A stretch of 64,000 nt of DNA, from the NCBI GenBank assembly GCA_012839745.1, contig DUMS01000081.1, positions 1 to 64,000 on the forward strand, written 5' to 3'. The first letter of the stretch is position 1; every line of letters begins with the position of its first letter. The notes beneath the pieces are model-generated. The model was not told the origin of the DNA. It worked only from the letters and a program-made list of their open reading frames with translations, and searched no databases. This document shows positions 19,141 to 32,814 of the stretch, in pieces. This DNA is from Tissierellia bacterium (GTDB lineage: Bacteria; Bacillota; Clostridia; Tissierellales; Tepidimicrobiaceae). Made by a program: the position numbers and the translations under genes.

Positions 19141-19809
19141 ATGAAATTACCAGATGTGAAGTTAAAGGGGACTCTAGCAGACAGAACCTATATTGCTTTA
19201 AAAAATGCAATAATAGATTTGGAACTAAAGCCAGGACAGCTAATAACTGAAGAGGAGTTATCAAGTATGTTGGGTGTTTCCAGGACGCCAATTAGGACAG
19301 CCCTAAACAATCTTCAATATGATGGTCTTATTAAGGTTATACCGGGCAAAGGGACTTATGTCACCGAAATAACAGAGAAACAAGTTCTGGATTTAATGAG
19401 TGTTAGAGAGCTGTTGGAAGGTCTTTCTGTACAACTGGCAGCCAGGATGAGAACTGAAGAGGATATAGAAAATTTAAAATTCATACTATATAAGCAGGAA
19501 GAAACCTTTAAAGGTAAATTCAAAAACAAAAAGGCCTTTCTTGACATAGACTATGATTTTCATAGATATATAGCCAGCATTAGTAAAAATGAATATTTAG
19601 AGAGGCTATTATCTAATGTTTTAATGAATTCCCGAAGATTTTTAAATGCTTCTACGATGGAGGCATTCTTAGATTGTGTAATTGATGAGCACAATATGAT
19701 ATTTGAATGCATTATAATTCAGGATGAATATAAAGCAAAGGAGTATATGCAAAAACATATAGATAATATAAAGATGAGAATGTATGATAGTATAATCGAA
19801 GTTAAGTAA
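19141..19809 (+). CDS. GntR-family (FCD) transcriptional regulator
   Basis: ALKNAIIDLELKPGQLITEEELSSMLGVSRTPIRTALNNLQYDGLIKVIPGKGTYV winged-HTH plus FCD domain. Confidence 0.88.
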   Translation: MKLPDVKLKGTLADRTYIALKNAIIDLELKPGQLITEEELSSMLGVSRTPIRTALNNLQYDGLIKVIPGKGTYVTEITEKQVLDLMSVRELLEGLSVQLAARMRTEEDIENLKFILYKQEETFKGKFKNKKAFLDIDYDFHRYIASISKNEYLERLLSNVLMNSRRFLNASTMEAFLDCVIDEHNMIFECIIIQDEYKAKEYMQKHIDNIKMRMYDSIIEVK

Positions 19810-19840
19810 AGCTCTATATAATAATATGGAGCTTTTATAT
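19808..19840 (+). terminator. Terminator after gntR
   Basis: AAAGCTC ... GAGCTTTTATATTTTT. Confidence 0.65.
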
Positions 19841-19846
19841 TTTTCC

Positions 19847-19875
19847 TTGAAATTAATAAGCATATAGTTTATAAT
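19847..19875 (+). promoter_or_regulatory. Promoter of cggR-glycolytic operon
   Basis: TTGAAA (19847-19852), 17-nt spacer, TATAAT (19870-19875). Confidence 0.75.
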
Positions 19876-19913
19876 ATTACTGTCAGGATATGGCATATAT
19901 TTTTTATACAAAC

Positions 19914-19951
19914 CGGGACGAAAAACAAACACGAGGGACATTACACGACCC
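19914..19951 (+). promoter_or_regulatory. CggR operator
   Basis: CGGGACGAAAAACAAACACGAGGGACATTACACGACCC: two GGGAC half-sites 20 nt apart, between promoter and cggR start, resembling the Bacillus CggR operator. Confidence 0.7.
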
Positions 19952-20012
19952 AAATAATAATTATTGTCTAATTTTACATACTATAAGTTATACACTACAA
20001 GAGGTGTTGTAT

Positions 20013-21047
20013 ATGAATCTAATAGAACTGGAGAAGAAAATAGTTCCTGAAATTATCGATATATTAGAGTTGAGATACAATATTCTGAGAAATATTTTAT
20101 ATAATGAGCCTATTGGGAGAAGAGGACTTGCCGTTAAATTAAATATGGGAGAACGGACAATTCGAACTGAAGTTAACATTTTAAAGGAACAAGGTTTAAT
20201 AACTATTGGAACAATGGGTATGTATGTTACTGAAGAAGGGAAAAATCTTATTGACAGTCTGGATGATGTTGTAAGGGAATTAAGAGGTATTTCTGAATTG
20301 GAGAAGGCTTTGAAGGAGATATTAAATGTTAAAAATGTAATAATAGTACCGGGAAATGCTGATGAAAATGAATTGGTACTGAAGGATATGGGAAAAACTA
20401 CTTCTGTATACATGCGAAATCTGATTAAGGACAATTTCATATTAGGAGTTACAGGTGGAACTACCATGGCTAGAGTTGCTGAAGAAATGCCACCAGGCAA
20501 GGTATCTGAAAATGTACAGGTTATTCCTGCAAGAGGCGGATTAGGAAAGGATATGGAAACCCAGTCCAATAGCATTGCAGCCAGGATAGCCAAAAAGCTG
20601 GATGCTAACTATAAACTCCTTCATGTCCCTGATAATATTGACCAGAATACATTAAATGCCCTTTTGGAGCTGCAAGATATTAAGGAAGTAATAGAGCTTC
20701 TAGATAAGATGAACATGCTTGTATTTGGCATAGGAAGGGCAGATGTAATGGCTGGTAGAAGGCATCTTTCCAAGGAGCAGATAGAGCTTTTAAATAGAAG
20801 GGAAGCAGTAGGGGAAGCCTTTGGCCATTATTTTGATATCAATGGCTCTGAGGTTTGGAATACATTAACTGTAGGCATAACTCTTGAATCCTTTAGAAAA
20901 ATACCATTAGTCATTGGAGTGGCAGGTGGAGAGAGAAAAGCAGAGGCCATTATGGCTGTTTCTTCTTTAAGAAAGGACATGACCATTATTACAGATGAGG
21001 CAGCAGCAAATAGAATTATTAAAATTGTCAATAAAGCTACTAAGTAG
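20013..21047 (+). CDS. cggR: Central glycolytic genes regulator (SorC/CggR family)
   Basis: N-terminal HTH plus sugar-binding domain (FILGVTGGTTMARVAEEMP, VQVIPARGGLGKDMETQSNSIAARIAKKL); immediately upstream of gap. ATG 20013 with GAGGTG. Confidence 0.93.
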   Translation: MNLIELEKKIVPEIIDILELRYNILRNILYNEPIGRRGLAVKLNMGERTIRTEVNILKEQGLITIGTMGMYVTEEGKNLIDSLDDVVRELRGISELEKALKEILNVKNVIIVPGNADENELVLKDMGKTTSVYMRNLIKDNFILGVTGGTTMARVAEEMPPGKVSENVQVIPARGGLGKDMETQSNSIAARIAKKLDANYKLLHVPDNIDQNTLNALLELQDIKEVIELLDKMNMLVFGIGRADVMAGRRHLSKEQIELLNRREAVGEAFGHYFDINGSEVWNTLTVGITLESFRKIPLVIGVAGGERKAEAIMAVSSLRKDMTIITDEAAANRIIKIVNKATK

Positions 21048-22085
<1,038 letters not shown>

Positions 22086-22113
22086 ACTTATATAGGTTAT
22101 CAATAGAATGGCA

Positions 22114-22141
22114 GGGATGGTTTCCATGCCATCCCGTTTTT
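22114..22141 (+). terminator. Hairpin with T-tract between gap and pgk (internal attenuator/processing site)
   Basis: GGGATGG (22114-22120) tttccatg CCATCCC (22129-22135) GTTTTTG. Confidence 0.6.
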
Positions 22142-22173
22142 GCAAATGATATTAGTTTCCAAGGGGTGATTAT

Positions 22174-23367
22174 ATGCTAAACAAGAAGACTATTAAGGAT
22201 CTGAATGTAAAGGGAAAAAGAGTGCTGGTAAGATGTGATTTCAATGTACCTATGGACGAAAGCTTAAATATTACAGACGATAGAAGAATAAGAAGTTCAC
22301 TTCCTACTATTAATTACCTCATTGAAAACAATGCAAAGGTAATATTGATGTCACACTTAGGAAGGCCAAAGGGTGAACCAAGTCCCAAGTTTAGCCTGGA
22401 ACCTGTGGCAAAAAGGCTGTCAGAGCTGTTAAACAGGGAAGTAATATTTGCTAAGGATGATAGGGTAGTAAGTGACAATGTAAGGGAAATAGTTTCAAAT
22501 ATGAAGGAAGGAGATGTAGTTTTACTAGAAAACACCAGATTTAGAAAGGAAGAAACCAAAAACGGAGAGGACTTTGCAAGAGAACTAGCTTCCTTAGGCG
22601 ACTTATATGTAAATGATGCCTTTGGAACCTGCCATAGAGCCCATGCATCAAATGTGGGAGTTGCAAATTTATTGCCTTCAGCTGTAGGATTCCTGGTAGA
22701 AAAAGAGATTACCGTAATGGGCAATGCCCTAGAGAGTCCAGAAAGGCCATTTTTGGCTATCTTAGGTGGAGCCAAGGTTTCTGACAAGATTGGTGTAATA
22801 GATAATCTGCTGGATAAAGTAGATACAATAATAATCGGCGGTGGAATGGCTTATACATTCTTTAAAGCTCAGAATTATGAAATTGGTACAAGTATTGTAG
22901 AAGAGGATAAACTGGAACTGGCTAGAGAATTAATGAAAAAAGCTGAGGGAAAGGGCGTTAAACTATTGTTGCCTGTAGATATAGTTGTTGCTTCTGAATT
23001 TAGAAATGATTCCGAATTTAAGACTGTAACCATAGATAAAATACCTGAAGATATGATGGGAATGGACATAGGAGAAGAAAGCATCAAAGCCTTTGCAGAG
23101 GAGATTAAAAAGTCCAAGACCATAATATGGAATGGGCCTATGGGAGTATTTGAAATGGAGAATTTCAAAAAAGGTACAGATGCAATAGCTAAGGCAATGG
23201 CAGAAGCAGATGCCATAACCATTGTAGGTGGAGGAGACAGCGCTTCTGCAGTGGAAAAGGCAGGATATTCCAATAATATGACCCATATATCAACTGGAGG
23301 AGGAGCTTCCTTAGAGTTCCTGGAAGGAAAGATATTGCCCGGAATTGCTGCCATTGATGATAAATAA
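22174..23367 (+). CDS. pgk: Phosphoglycerate kinase
   Basis: [51 protein letters not shown]. Confidence 0.97.
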   Translation: MLNKKTIKDLNVKGKRVLVRCDFNVPMDESLNITDDRRIRSSLPTINYLIENNAKVILMSHLGRPKGEPSPKFSLEPVAKRLSELLNREVIFAKDDRVVSDNVREIVSNMKEGDVVLLENTRFRKEETKNGEDFARELASLGDLYVNDAFGTCHRAHASNVGVANLLPSAVGFLVEKEITVMGNALESPERPFLAILGGAKVSDKIGVIDNLLDKVDTIIIGGGMAYTFFKAQNYEIGTSIVEEDKLELARELMKKAEGKGVKLLLPVDIVVASEFRNDSEFKTVTIDKIPEDMMGMDIGEESIKAFAEEIKKSKTIIWNGPMGVFEMENFKKGTDAIAKAMAEADAITIVGGGDSASAVEKAGYSNNMTHISTGGGASLEFLEGKILPGIAAIDDK

Positions 23368-23378
23368 GAGGTGATTAA

Positions 23379-24125
23379 ATGCGTATTCCAATAATAGCAG
23401 GAAACTGGAAGATGAACAACACTATATCTGAGTCTATAGATTTAGTAGAAAAGATAAAGAGCAGAAATCTAAATAATATGGTTGAAGTAGTAGTGGCAGT
23501 TCCTTTTACCAGCCTTTATGAAATAAAAAAGCACTTAGAAGGTACTAGTATCAAATTAGCTGCGCAAAACATGCACTGGGAAGATAAGGGAGCCTTCACA
23601 GGAGAAATATCCCCGCTGATGTTGAAGGAAATAGGTGTTGACTATTGTATAATAGGCCATTCGGAAAGAAGGCAGTATTTTAACGAAACCGATGAAACTG
23701 TAAATATGAAGATTAAATCAGCATTAAAGCATAATATAAAACCTATAGTATGCATTGGAGAAACTTTGAAGGAAAGGGAAGAGAATATTCAGGAGGACAT
23801 AGTAAAGAATCAGATCATAAAAGCCTTTGAAGGTATAGATAAAATATATATAAAGGATATCGTTATTGCTTATGAGCCTATATGGGCCATAGGTACAGGA
23901 AAAACTGCAACAAGTGAAGAAGCAAATAAAATGTGCGGTTTCATAAGGAATGTAATAGGAAATATGTATGATGAAGAGTTAAAGAACAATATAAGAATCC
24001 AATATGGAGGAAGCGTTAAGCCAAATAATATTAAAGAGCTAATGGAAAAAGAGGAAATAGATGGAGCTTTAGTGGGAGGAGCCAGTTTAATAGCTGAAGA
24101 CTTTATTGATATTGTAAACTATTGA
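23379..24125 (+). CDS. tpiA: Triosephosphate isomerase
   Basis: [36 protein letters not shown]. Confidence 0.97.
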   Translation: MRIPIIAGNWKMNNTISESIDLVEKIKSRNLNNMVEVVVAVPFTSLYEIKKHLEGTSIKLAAQNMHWEDKGAFTGEISPLMLKEIGVDYCIIGHSERRQYFNETDETVNMKIKSALKHNIKPIVCIGETLKEREENIQEDIVKNQIIKAFEGIDKIYIKDIVIAYEPIWAIGTGKTATSEEANKMCGFIRNVIGNMYDEELKNNIRIQYGGSVKPNNIKELMEKEEIDGALVGGASLIAEDFIDIVNY

Positions 24126-24138
24126 TGGAGGAAATGAT

Positions 24139-25674
24139 ATGAAGAAAAATCCAGTAATGTTAATAGTACTAGATGGCTGGGGCATTGGAAAGAGCTATGA
24201 AGGCAATGCCATTTATTTAGCCAGAACCCCAAATTTTGACAGGCTGATGAGGGAATATCCCAATACCAGGCTGAAAGCAAGCGGATTAGCTGTAGGATTG
24301 CCTGAAGGGCAGATGGGAAACTCTGAAGTAGGGCATTTAAATATTGGCTCAGGCAGGATTGTATATCAGGAATTGACTAAAATTACCAAATCCATTGAGG
24401 ATGGAGATTTCTTTAAAAAGGAAGAGTTCCTGAATGCCATTAGAAATGCAAGGGAGAATAATTCAAAGCTCCACATAATGGGATTGGTATCTGATGGTGG
24501 AGTTCACAGCCATAATACCCATCTATATGCATTGCTTAAGCTATGCAGTAAGGAAAACTTTAAAGAAGTATATATACATGCTTTTTTGGATGGAAGAGAT
24601 GTACCGCCAACTATTGGGAAGGCACACTTATTGGAATTACAGGATAAGATAGCTGAAATTGGTATAGGAAGGATTGCCACTGTTTCAGGCAGATACTATG
24701 CAATGGATAGGGATAGGAGATGGGACAGGACAGAATTAGCATATAAGGCTATGGTGCAGGGAGAAGGCATATTAAACAGTTCTCCCATTGATGCTGTACA
24801 AAAATCATATAATGAAGGTATAAATGATGAGTTCATTGTACCAACGGTGATAACAGAAAATGGGCGTCCTGTTGCAACAATAGACAGTGGTGATTCCATA
24901 ATATTTTTCAATTTCAGGCCTGATAGGGCAAGACAGATAACAAGGGCTATAGTAGATAAGGATTTTAATGGATTTGTCAGAGAAAAAGAAGTAGATACCT
25001 ATTTTGTTACTATGACTGAATACGATAAGACTATTGAAAATGTTCATGTTGCATTTAAGACTGAAATGCCTGAAAATACATTGGGAGAATATATCAGCAA
25101 ATTGGGTTTAAGCCAGCTTAGAATTGCCGAAACAGAAAAGTATGCTCACGTTACCTTCTTCTTCAACGGAGGAAGGGAAAAGCCCTTTGAAAATGAGGAC
25201 AGGGTTTTAATTCCTTCACCTAAGGTGGCTACCTATGATTTAAAGCCTGAAATGAGTGCCATTGAAGTTAAGGATGAGGTACTGAACAGGTTGAATATGG
25301 ATAAGTACGATTTAATTATACTGAACTTTGCCAATCCGGATATGGTTGGGCATACCGGTAAGGTGGATGCTGCTATTAAAGCTGTAGAAACGGTAGATAA
25401 GTGCTTGGGAGAGATAATTGACCTATTACTTGAAAAAGGCGGAAAGGCATTGATAACTGCGGACCATGGAAATGCAGAAATGCTAATTGATGAAAGGGAT
25501 AACAGCCCGGTTACTTCCCATACAACAAATATGGTCCCATTGATAGCTGTAGGAGTAGGAGATGTTAAGCTAAAGGAAGGTATATTGGCAGATTTAGCCC
25601 CAACTATACTTGATATAATGGGACTTGAAAAGCCTAAGGAGATGACAGGAGAAAGTCTGATATGCAGGTGCTGA
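24139..25674 (+). CDS. gpmI: 2,3-bisphosphoglycerate-independent phosphoglycerate mutase
   Basis: [45 protein letters not shown]. Confidence 0.97.
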   Translation: MKKNPVMLIVLDGWGIGKSYEGNAIYLARTPNFDRLMREYPNTRLKASGLAVGLPEGQMGNSEVGHLNIGSGRIVYQELTKITKSIEDGDFFKKEEFLNAIRNARENNSKLHIMGLVSDGGVHSHNTHLYALLKLCSKENFKEVYIHAFLDGRDVPPTIGKAHLLELQDKIAEIGIGRIATVSGRYYAMDRDRRWDRTELAYKAMVQGEGILNSSPIDAVQKSYNEGINDEFIVPTVITENGRPVATIDSGDSIIFFNFRPDRARQITRAIVDKDFNGFVREKEVDTYFVTMTEYDKTIENVHVAFKTEMPENTLGEYISKLGLSQLRIAETEKYAHVTFFFNGGREKPFENEDRVLIPSPKVATYDLKPEMSAIEVKDEVLNRLNMDKYDLIILNFANPDMVGHTGKVDAAIKAVETVDKCLGEIIDLLLEKGGKALITADHGNAEMLIDERDNSPVTSHTTNMVPLIAVGVGDVKLKEGILADLAPTILDIMGLEKPKEMTGESLICRC

Positions 25675-25690
25675 CAAGGTGTTATTCTGA

Positions 25691-27046
<1,356 letters not shown>

Positions 27047-27155
27047 TTTTGGCCTATAATTAATTTATTGATTTTAGAAGGCTTGTATGTTAAAATATTC
27101 TTGTTTATGGCAATAATAAATAGATAATATCATTTATATATAGGAGGTGTAGAGA

Positions 27156-27380
27156 TTGACAACTTTATTTTCAGCAATATTTTTGATATCAAGCATAGCC
27201 CTGATTATATCAGTGTTGTTGCAGGAAGAGAAGTCAGAGGGTTTAGCAGCTTTATCTGGAGGTAGGGATAGCGTATTTGGAAGTTCAAAATCAAGGGGTA
27301 AAGAATATCTGCTTAATAGAATAACCACAATTTCAGCAATTGTGTTTATGATATCTGCGCTAGTATTAGCAGCTATATAA
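27156..27380 (+). CDS. secG: Preprotein translocase subunit SecG
   Basis: Short 2-TM protein with [31 protein letters not shown] start with GGAGG RBS; position before rnr/smpB/ssrA is typical. Confidence 0.88.
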   Translation: MTTLFSAIFLISSIALIISVLLQEEKSEGLAALSGGRDSVFGSSKSRGKEYLLNRITTISAIVFMISALVLAAI

Positions 27381-27400
27381 TAATAGGGAGGTATGTTTAT

Positions 27401-29404
27401 ATGGATTTACTATTAATATCTGCTCCCATAGTAGGTATATTAGCCCTTGTTTTTGCTATGTATAAAGCTAACTATGTTGAAAAGATGAGTCCAGGGACCG
27501 ATAGGATGAAAGAGATAGCTTCTTACATAGAACAGGGGGCAATGGCTTTTTTAAAGAGGGAGTACAAAGCAGTATCAATTTTCGTTATTGTTCTTTTTGT
27601 TATCTTAATTTTCGCTATAAACTGGCAAACAGCAGTATCGTTCGTATTTGGTGCTTTATTTTCAATTCTTGCAGGATACAACGGCATGACTGTTGCTACT
27701 AAAGCCAATGTAAGGACTGCTAATGCTGCCAGAGAAGAAGGCATGAATAAAGCGTTAAATATCGCTTTTTCAGGTGGCTCTGTAATGGGAATGAGCGTTG
27801 TTGGATTGGGATTATTAGGTGTAGGAGCTTTATATTTAATATTTCAAGATGCAAGCATAATTACTGGATTTAGTTTAGGAGCTTCATCAGTAGCCCTTTT
27901 TGCTCGTGTAGGCGGAGGTATCTATACAAAGGCTGCTGACGTTGGAGCTGACCTGGTAGGTAAGGTTGAAGCTGGAATTCCAGAAGATGATCCAAGAAAT
28001 CCTGCAGTTATTGCAGATAACGTAGGAGATAACGTTGGAGACGTAGCTGGAATGGGTGCTGACTTATTTGAGTCCTATGTTGGAGCAATTGTTTCAGCTA
28101 TAACTTTAGGAGTAGTAGCTTATGGGGATGCTGGAGTAAAATATGCTTTTGCATTAGCAGCAGTAGGTATTATAGCTTCAATATTAGGAGCATACTTTGT
28201 AAGAGGAGATAGAGATCCTCAAAAGGCACTTAATAGCGGAACTCTTGCAAGTTCAATAATTACTATTATAGCAGCATTTGTATTAAGCAATATGATAATT
28301 GGATCATTGAAGCCATTTATATCCATTGTTTCAGGATTGGTAGTAGGATTGATTATAGGAAGGATTACTGAGTACTATACTTCAGCAGATTATAAGCCTG
28401 TTAAGAAGATTGCAAAGGAATCTGAAACTGGTTCAAGCACAAATATTATAGGTGGTTTATCTGTTGGTATGATGTCTACAGCAATACCAATTGTAGTTGT
28501 ATGTATTGGAATATTAGTTGCTTTCTATGCTGCAGGCATGAGTGATAATGGAATAGATGTAAATGCAGGATTATATGGAATAGCTTTGGCAGCAGTAGGT
28601 ATGCTGTCCACTACCGGTATGACTGTTGCAGTAGATGCCTACGGTCCAATTTCAGATAATGCTGGTGGTATTGCCGAAATGTGTGAACTGCCTGAAAGCG
28701 TTAGACAGATTACTGATAAGCTTGATGCTGTTGGAAATACAACTGCAGCTGTAGGTAAGGGATTTGCTATAGGCTCTGCTGCATTAACAGCATTAGCGTT
28801 ATTCTCATCTTATACTCAGGCGGTTAATTTAAGTGGAATCAATCTTATGAATCCAACAGTAATAGTTGGAGTATTTATCGGTGGAATGCTGCCATTCCTG
28901 TTCTCTGCCATGACAATGGATGCAGTAGGTAAGGCAGCAAACGATATGATTGAGGAAGTTAGAAGACAGTTTAGGGAAATCCCAGGAATAATGGAAGGAA
29001 AAGCAAAACCAGAATATGCTACTTGCGTTGATATAAGCACAAAGGCTGCCTTAAGAGAAATGATAGTACCAGGATTATTGGCAGTAATAGTTCCTATAGC
29101 TGTCGGATTTATATTAGGTGCAGAAGCTCTAGGAGGTCTGCAGGCAGGTGCTTTAATAACAGGTGTACTGATGGCTATATTCATGTCCAACTCTGGTGGT
29201 GCATGGGATAATGCTAAGAAATACATTGAAGAAGGAAACCATGGAGGAAAGGGAAGCATGGCTCATAAATCAGCTGTAGTAGGAGATACAGTAGGAGACC
29301 CATTTAAGGATACTTCAGGACCTTCACTAAACATTTTAATTAAGCTTATGACAATAGTAAGTTTGGTATTTGCAGGACTATTCAGTGCTGGCGGTTTATT
29401 CTAA
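27401..29404 (+). CDS. hppA: Membrane-bound ion-translocating pyrophosphatase
   Basis: [83 protein letters not shown] suggests K+-dependent subclass. Confidence 0.95.
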   Translation: MDLLLISAPIVGILALVFAMYKANYVEKMSPGTDRMKEIASYIEQGAMAFLKREYKAVSIFVIVLFVILIFAINWQTAVSFVFGALFSILAGYNGMTVATKANVRTANAAREEGMNKALNIAFSGGSVMGMSVVGLGLLGVGALYLIFQDASIITGFSLGASSVALFARVGGGIYTKAADVGADLVGKVEAGIPEDDPRNPAVIADNVGDNVGDVAGMGADLFESYVGAIVSAITLGVVAYGDAGVKYAFALAAVGIIASILGAYFVRGDRDPQKALNSGTLASSIITIIAAFVLSNMIIGSLKPFISIVSGLVVGLIIGRITEYYTSADYKPVKKIAKESETGSSTNIIGGLSVGMMSTAIPIVVVCIGILVAFYAAGMSDNGIDVNAGLYGIALAAVGMLSTTGMTVAVDAYGPISDNAGGIAEMCELPESVRQITDKLDAVGNTTAAVGKGFAIGSAALTALALFSSYTQAVNLSGINLMNPTVIVGVFIGGMLPFLFSAMTMDAVGKAANDMIEEVRRQFREIPGIMEGKAKPEYATCVDISTKAALREMIVPGLLAVIVPIAVGFILGAEALGGLQAGALITGVLMAIFMSNSGGAWDNAKKYIEEGNHGGKGSMAHKSAVVGDTVGDPFKDTSGPSLNILIKLMTIVSLVFAGLFSAGGLF

Positions 29405-29418
29405 TTTGATGTTGCAAT

Positions 29419-29449
29419 AAAAGCTCTCCAAATGGGGAGCTTTTTTATT
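29419..29449 (+). terminator. Terminator after hppA
   Basis: AAAAGCTCTCC AAAT GGGGAGCTTTTTTATT. Confidence 0.8.
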
Positions 29450-29640
29450 GCAAAATAATTGTTATATAAGTATATAAATAGCTAATAATATCTATTACAG
29501 TGATAAAGTATGAGAAAAATAAAAATGGATGAGATTTAAGGTAATATAGTTTAAACTGGCTTAGATACATTATAGATAATAGACTTAATACATGTTAAAA
29601 TTATTAGATAAAAACTAAAGGATAAGGAATGGAGGTAAAT

Positions 29641-31752
29641 ATGGGGATAAAATCAAATATTATAGATTTTATGGAAGAAAAGCTTTATAAGCCAATGCTG
29701 AAAGAGGAACTGGCTATTCAGTTTGGCATTGAAGGCCCGGAAATCAGGGAGTTCTATAGAATACTTGAGGAAATGGAAAATGAGGGCATTATAATACAGA
29801 CGAAAAATGGAAGATATGCTCTTGTATCAAAATTGAATCTGATTGTAGGAAAGCTTGAAGGAAATCAAAAGGGGTTTGCTTTCCTTATACCTGATGATAG
29901 GGAACGTGAAGATATATTTATACCAGCAGAGGCAACCAATGGAGCAATGCATGGTGACAGAGTAATAGTACAGCTTACCAATACTGGTATTTCCAGTAAA
30001 AAGGATGAAGGAGAAGTAATAAGGATACTTTCCAGAGCAAACAATACACTGGTTGGTACCTATGAAGATAGCAAGAACTTTGGATTCGTAATACCGGATG
30101 ACTCCAGAATTGCATATGACATATTCATACCAAAGGAACATATCAACGGGGCTAAAACAAACCAGAAGGTTGTTGTGGAAATAACCAGGTGGCCTGAAAA
30201 AAGGAGAAATCCGGAAGGAAAGATTGTTGAAATATTAGGGAATATTGGAGAAAAGGGAGTAGATATCCTCTCATTAATTAAGCAGTTTAAACTTCCGGAA
30301 GATTTCCCTGATAAGGTTAAAAAAGAAGCAAGGAAGATTGAAAAGACCATAAGCCAGGAAGAAATAGAAAGAAGGGTGGACTTAAGACGGTTAAATACAT
30401 TTACTATAGATGGACCTGATGCAAAGGACTTTGATGATGCAGTTTCCATAGAGAAAATTGGAGACAATTACAGGCTAGGAGTCCATATTGCTGATGTTTC
30501 ACATTATGTAAAGGAGAACTCTGCCCTGGATAAGGAGGCTTTAAGGAGAGGAAACAGCATATATCTGATAGACAGGGTAATACCTATGCTGCCTGAGGAA
30601 CTATCCAATGGAATTTGCAGCCTGAAGCCAAATGAAGATAGGCTTACTCTATCTGTTTTCATGGATATTGATAATAAAGGAAATGTAATAAGGCATGAAA
30701 TAGTAGAGTCTGTTATAAACAGCAAGGCAAGGCTTATATATGATGATGTATCAGATTTGCTGGAAAACAATGACGATACTGCATTTAAAGGAATGGAAGA
30801 AATAGTAAGGGACTTAAAGATAATGGAAGAGCTATGCCATATACTCAAAGAAAAGAGAGACAGAAGGGGAAGCATTGATTTTGATTTTCCAGAAGCAAGG
30901 ATAATATTGGATGAGAATGGCAAACCTATTGAGATAGTAAAAGAAGAAAGAAGAATTGCAAATAGAATGATAGAGGAGTTTATGCTTGTTTGTAATGAAA
31001 CTGTTGCAGAGGAAATGTACTGGGCGGAGGTACCATTTCTATATAGGATTCACGAGGAGCCTGATGAAGAAAAGATAGAAGCATTGAATAAAATACTGAG
31101 CAATTTTGGATATCTAATAAAGGGAAGTCAGGAAATACACCCAAAGGAATTACAGAAAATTACCAAGGAAATAAAGGGCAAAAAGGAGGAAGTTTTGATA
31201 AACACAATTATATTAAGGTCTTTGAAAAAGGCCAGATATAGCAGCAGCCATGATATCCATTTTGGATTGGCAGCAAAATACTATGCCCATTTCACTTCTC
31301 CAATAAGGCGTTATCCAGACTTGCAAATCCATAGAATAATAAAGAAGTTTAATAAGGGACAGCTGACTCCAAAAGAAATAGCAAAGCTTAACAACATACT
31401 GCCAAAGGTGGCAGAACAGACATCGGCTACTGAAAGAATGGCTGAAGAGGCAGAAAGAGAAGTTGATGACTTAAAGATTACAGAATATATGACTGAAAGG
31501 ATAGGAAACGTTTACGAGGGTATGGTATCATCCCTAACCCCCTATGGTATGTATGTGCAGCTTGAAAACACTGTCGAGGGGCTGGTACATTTTGAAAATA
31601 TGATAGATGATTACTATATATTTGATGAAGAAAAATATTATATCATAGGTGAAGTAACCAAAAAGATATACAGATTAGGGGATATAGTGAAAGTAAGAGT
31701 ATTAGATACAGATCTTATAAACAGAACCATAGACTTTATGCTTGAGCCATAA
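29641..31752 (+). CDS. rnr: Ribonuclease R
   Basis: TIDGPDAKDFDDAVSIEK, RGNSIYLIDRVIPMLPEELSNGICSL, HFTSPIRRYPDLQIHR, C-terminal S1 domain; ATG 29641 after GGAGG. Confidence 0.95.
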   Translation: MGIKSNIIDFMEEKLYKPMLKEELAIQFGIEGPEIREFYRILEEMENEGIIIQTKNGRYALVSKLNLIVGKLEGNQKGFAFLIPDDREREDIFIPAEATNGAMHGDRVIVQLTNTGISSKKDEGEVIRILSRANNTLVGTYEDSKNFGFVIPDDSRIAYDIFIPKEHINGAKTNQKVVVEITRWPEKRRNPEGKIVEILGNIGEKGVDILSLIKQFKLPEDFPDKVKKEARKIEKTISQEEIERRVDLRRLNTFTIDGPDAKDFDDAVSIEKIGDNYRLGVHIADVSHYVKENSALDKEALRRGNSIYLIDRVIPMLPEELSNGICSLKPNEDRLTLSVFMDIDNKGNVIRHEIVESVINSKARLIYDDVSDLLENNDDTAFKGMEEIVRDLKIMEELCHILKEKRDRRGSIDFDFPEARIILDENGKPIEIVKEERRIANRMIEEFMLVCNETVAEEMYWAEVPFLYRIHEEPDEEKIEALNKILSNFGYLIKGSQEIHPKELQKITKEIKGKKEEVLINTIILRSLKKARYSSSHDIHFGLAAKYYAHFTSPIRRYPDLQIHRIIKKFNKGQLTPKEIAKLNNILPKVAEQTSATERMAEEAEREVDDLKITEYMTERIGNVYEGMVSSLTPYGMYVQLENTVEGLVHFENMIDDYYIFDEEKYYIIGEVTKKIYRLGDIVKVRVLDTDLINRTIDFMLEP

Positions 31753-31788
31753 GACAGAGTAAGACAGAGGGACGGTTCTCTTGTCTTA
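31750..31788. repeat. REP-like palindromic element overlapping rnr stop codon
   Basis: Tandem TAAGACAGAG (31750-31759, 31760-31769) and imperfect palindrome TAAGACAGAG-GGACGGTT-CTCTTGTCTTA. Confidence 0.6.
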
Positions 31789-31797
31789 TTTCAGTAC

Positions 31798-31827
31798 AGG
31801 GCAAACTTGAAAGTTTGCCCTATACAT
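31798..31827 (+). terminator. Hairpin after rnr
   Basis: AGGGCAAACTT GA AAGTTTGCCCT; weak T-tract. Confidence 0.55.
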
Positions 31828-31918
31828 TTGCTGCTGTTAACATAATGGATTTTAAACTATTGACAAGTATCTAAAAGGCTGATAAACTTTTCCTTAGACT
31901 AATAAAAGTGGTGATAGC

Positions 31919-32386
31919 ATGAAGAAGGAAGAGGTAAAAGTAGTTGCTACAAATAGAAGAGCCAGACATGAATACTTTATTGAGGATACTGTGGAGGCAG
32001 GGTTAGTTTTAACCGGCACAGAGGTAAAATCAATTAGGCAAGGTAAAATAAATGTCAAGGAAAGCTATGCAACTATAGAAAATGGAGAAGCTTTCGTATA
32101 TGGCATGCATATTAGTCCTTATGAACAAGGGAATATATATAATGTGGACCCGTTGAGAAAAAGAAAATTGCTTCTGCACAAAAGGGAGATAAGGAAGCTT
32201 AATTCCTTTATAATGCAAAAAGGGTATACTCTTGTGCCCTTAAGCATATATATAAAGAATGGATTAGTCAAGATGGAACTGGCAGTAGCAAAGGGCAAGA
32301 AGCTATATGATAAGAGGCAGGATATAGCCAAAAGGGATGCTGAAAGAAGAATGAAGCAGCATCTATCAGAAAAATACAGTGGATAA
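31919..32386 (+). CDS. smpB: SsrA-binding protein
   Basis: [40 protein letters not shown]; immediately upstream of ssrA. Confidence 0.96.
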   Translation: MKKEEVKVVATNRRARHEYFIEDTVEAGLVLTGTEVKSIRQGKINVKESYATIENGEAFVYGMHISPYEQGNIYNVDPLRKRKLLLHKREIRKLNSFIMQKGYTLVPLSIYIKNGLVKMELAVAKGKKLYDKRQDIAKRDAERRMKQHLSEKYSG

Positions 32387-32406
32387 TCCAAAAAATGTCT
32401 AGTTGG

Positions 32407-32435
32407 TTGACATAATATATATTATTTGCTATAAT
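32407..32435 (+). promoter_or_regulatory. Promoter of ssrA
   Basis: TTGACA (32407-32412), 17-nt spacer, TATAAT (32430-32435): full consensus. Confidence 0.85.
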
Positions 32436-32456
32436 AATTCTACACAAAAATAACAT

Positions 32457-32808
32457 GGGGGCGAATTTGGTTTCGACGGGGATATAGAAGCAGAAGTAGC
32501 GAGTCGTTGTCGCCAAGCAACGTTAAAAGTGGCACCTAAAAATAAACGCAAACGATAATTACGCATTAGCTGCTTAATTAAAGCAGCTCGTCCTACCTAA
32601 AGTGCCCACGCTTTAGGATAGGGCGTCAATATAGTGGGGTACCGAGCCTGGCAAAGCTTTGAGCCAGGAACGGAATCTATGAAGCTACCAAGGCTTAAAT
32701 CCTGTCAGTAGGAGTTAAGCCGAGGGAATGTTAAAATACTGACTGCACTCGGAGAAGCTTCTGTGGAAATATTTTCGGACGTGGGTTCGACTCCCACCGC
32801 CTCCACCA
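32457..32808 (+). ncRNA. ssrA: Transfer-messenger RNA (tmRNA)
   Basis: 5' GGGGGCGAATTTGGTTTCGACGGGG; tag ORF 32548-32577 GCA AAC GAT AAT TAC GCA TTA GCT GCT TAA = ANDNYALAA*; 3' GTGGGTTCGACTCCCACCGCCTCCACCA. Confidence 0.97.
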
Positions 32809-32814
32809 TTACAT

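Noticed and set aside
19988-20593. 201-aa minus-strand ORF
   Set aside because: Antisense to cggR and its leader; Ser/Thr/Ile-rich shadow ORF without an RBS.
22314-22787. 157-aa minus-strand ORF (and 22875..23354)
   Set aside because: Antisense to pgk; low-complexity Ser/Leu/Ile-rich composition typical of the complement of coding DNA.
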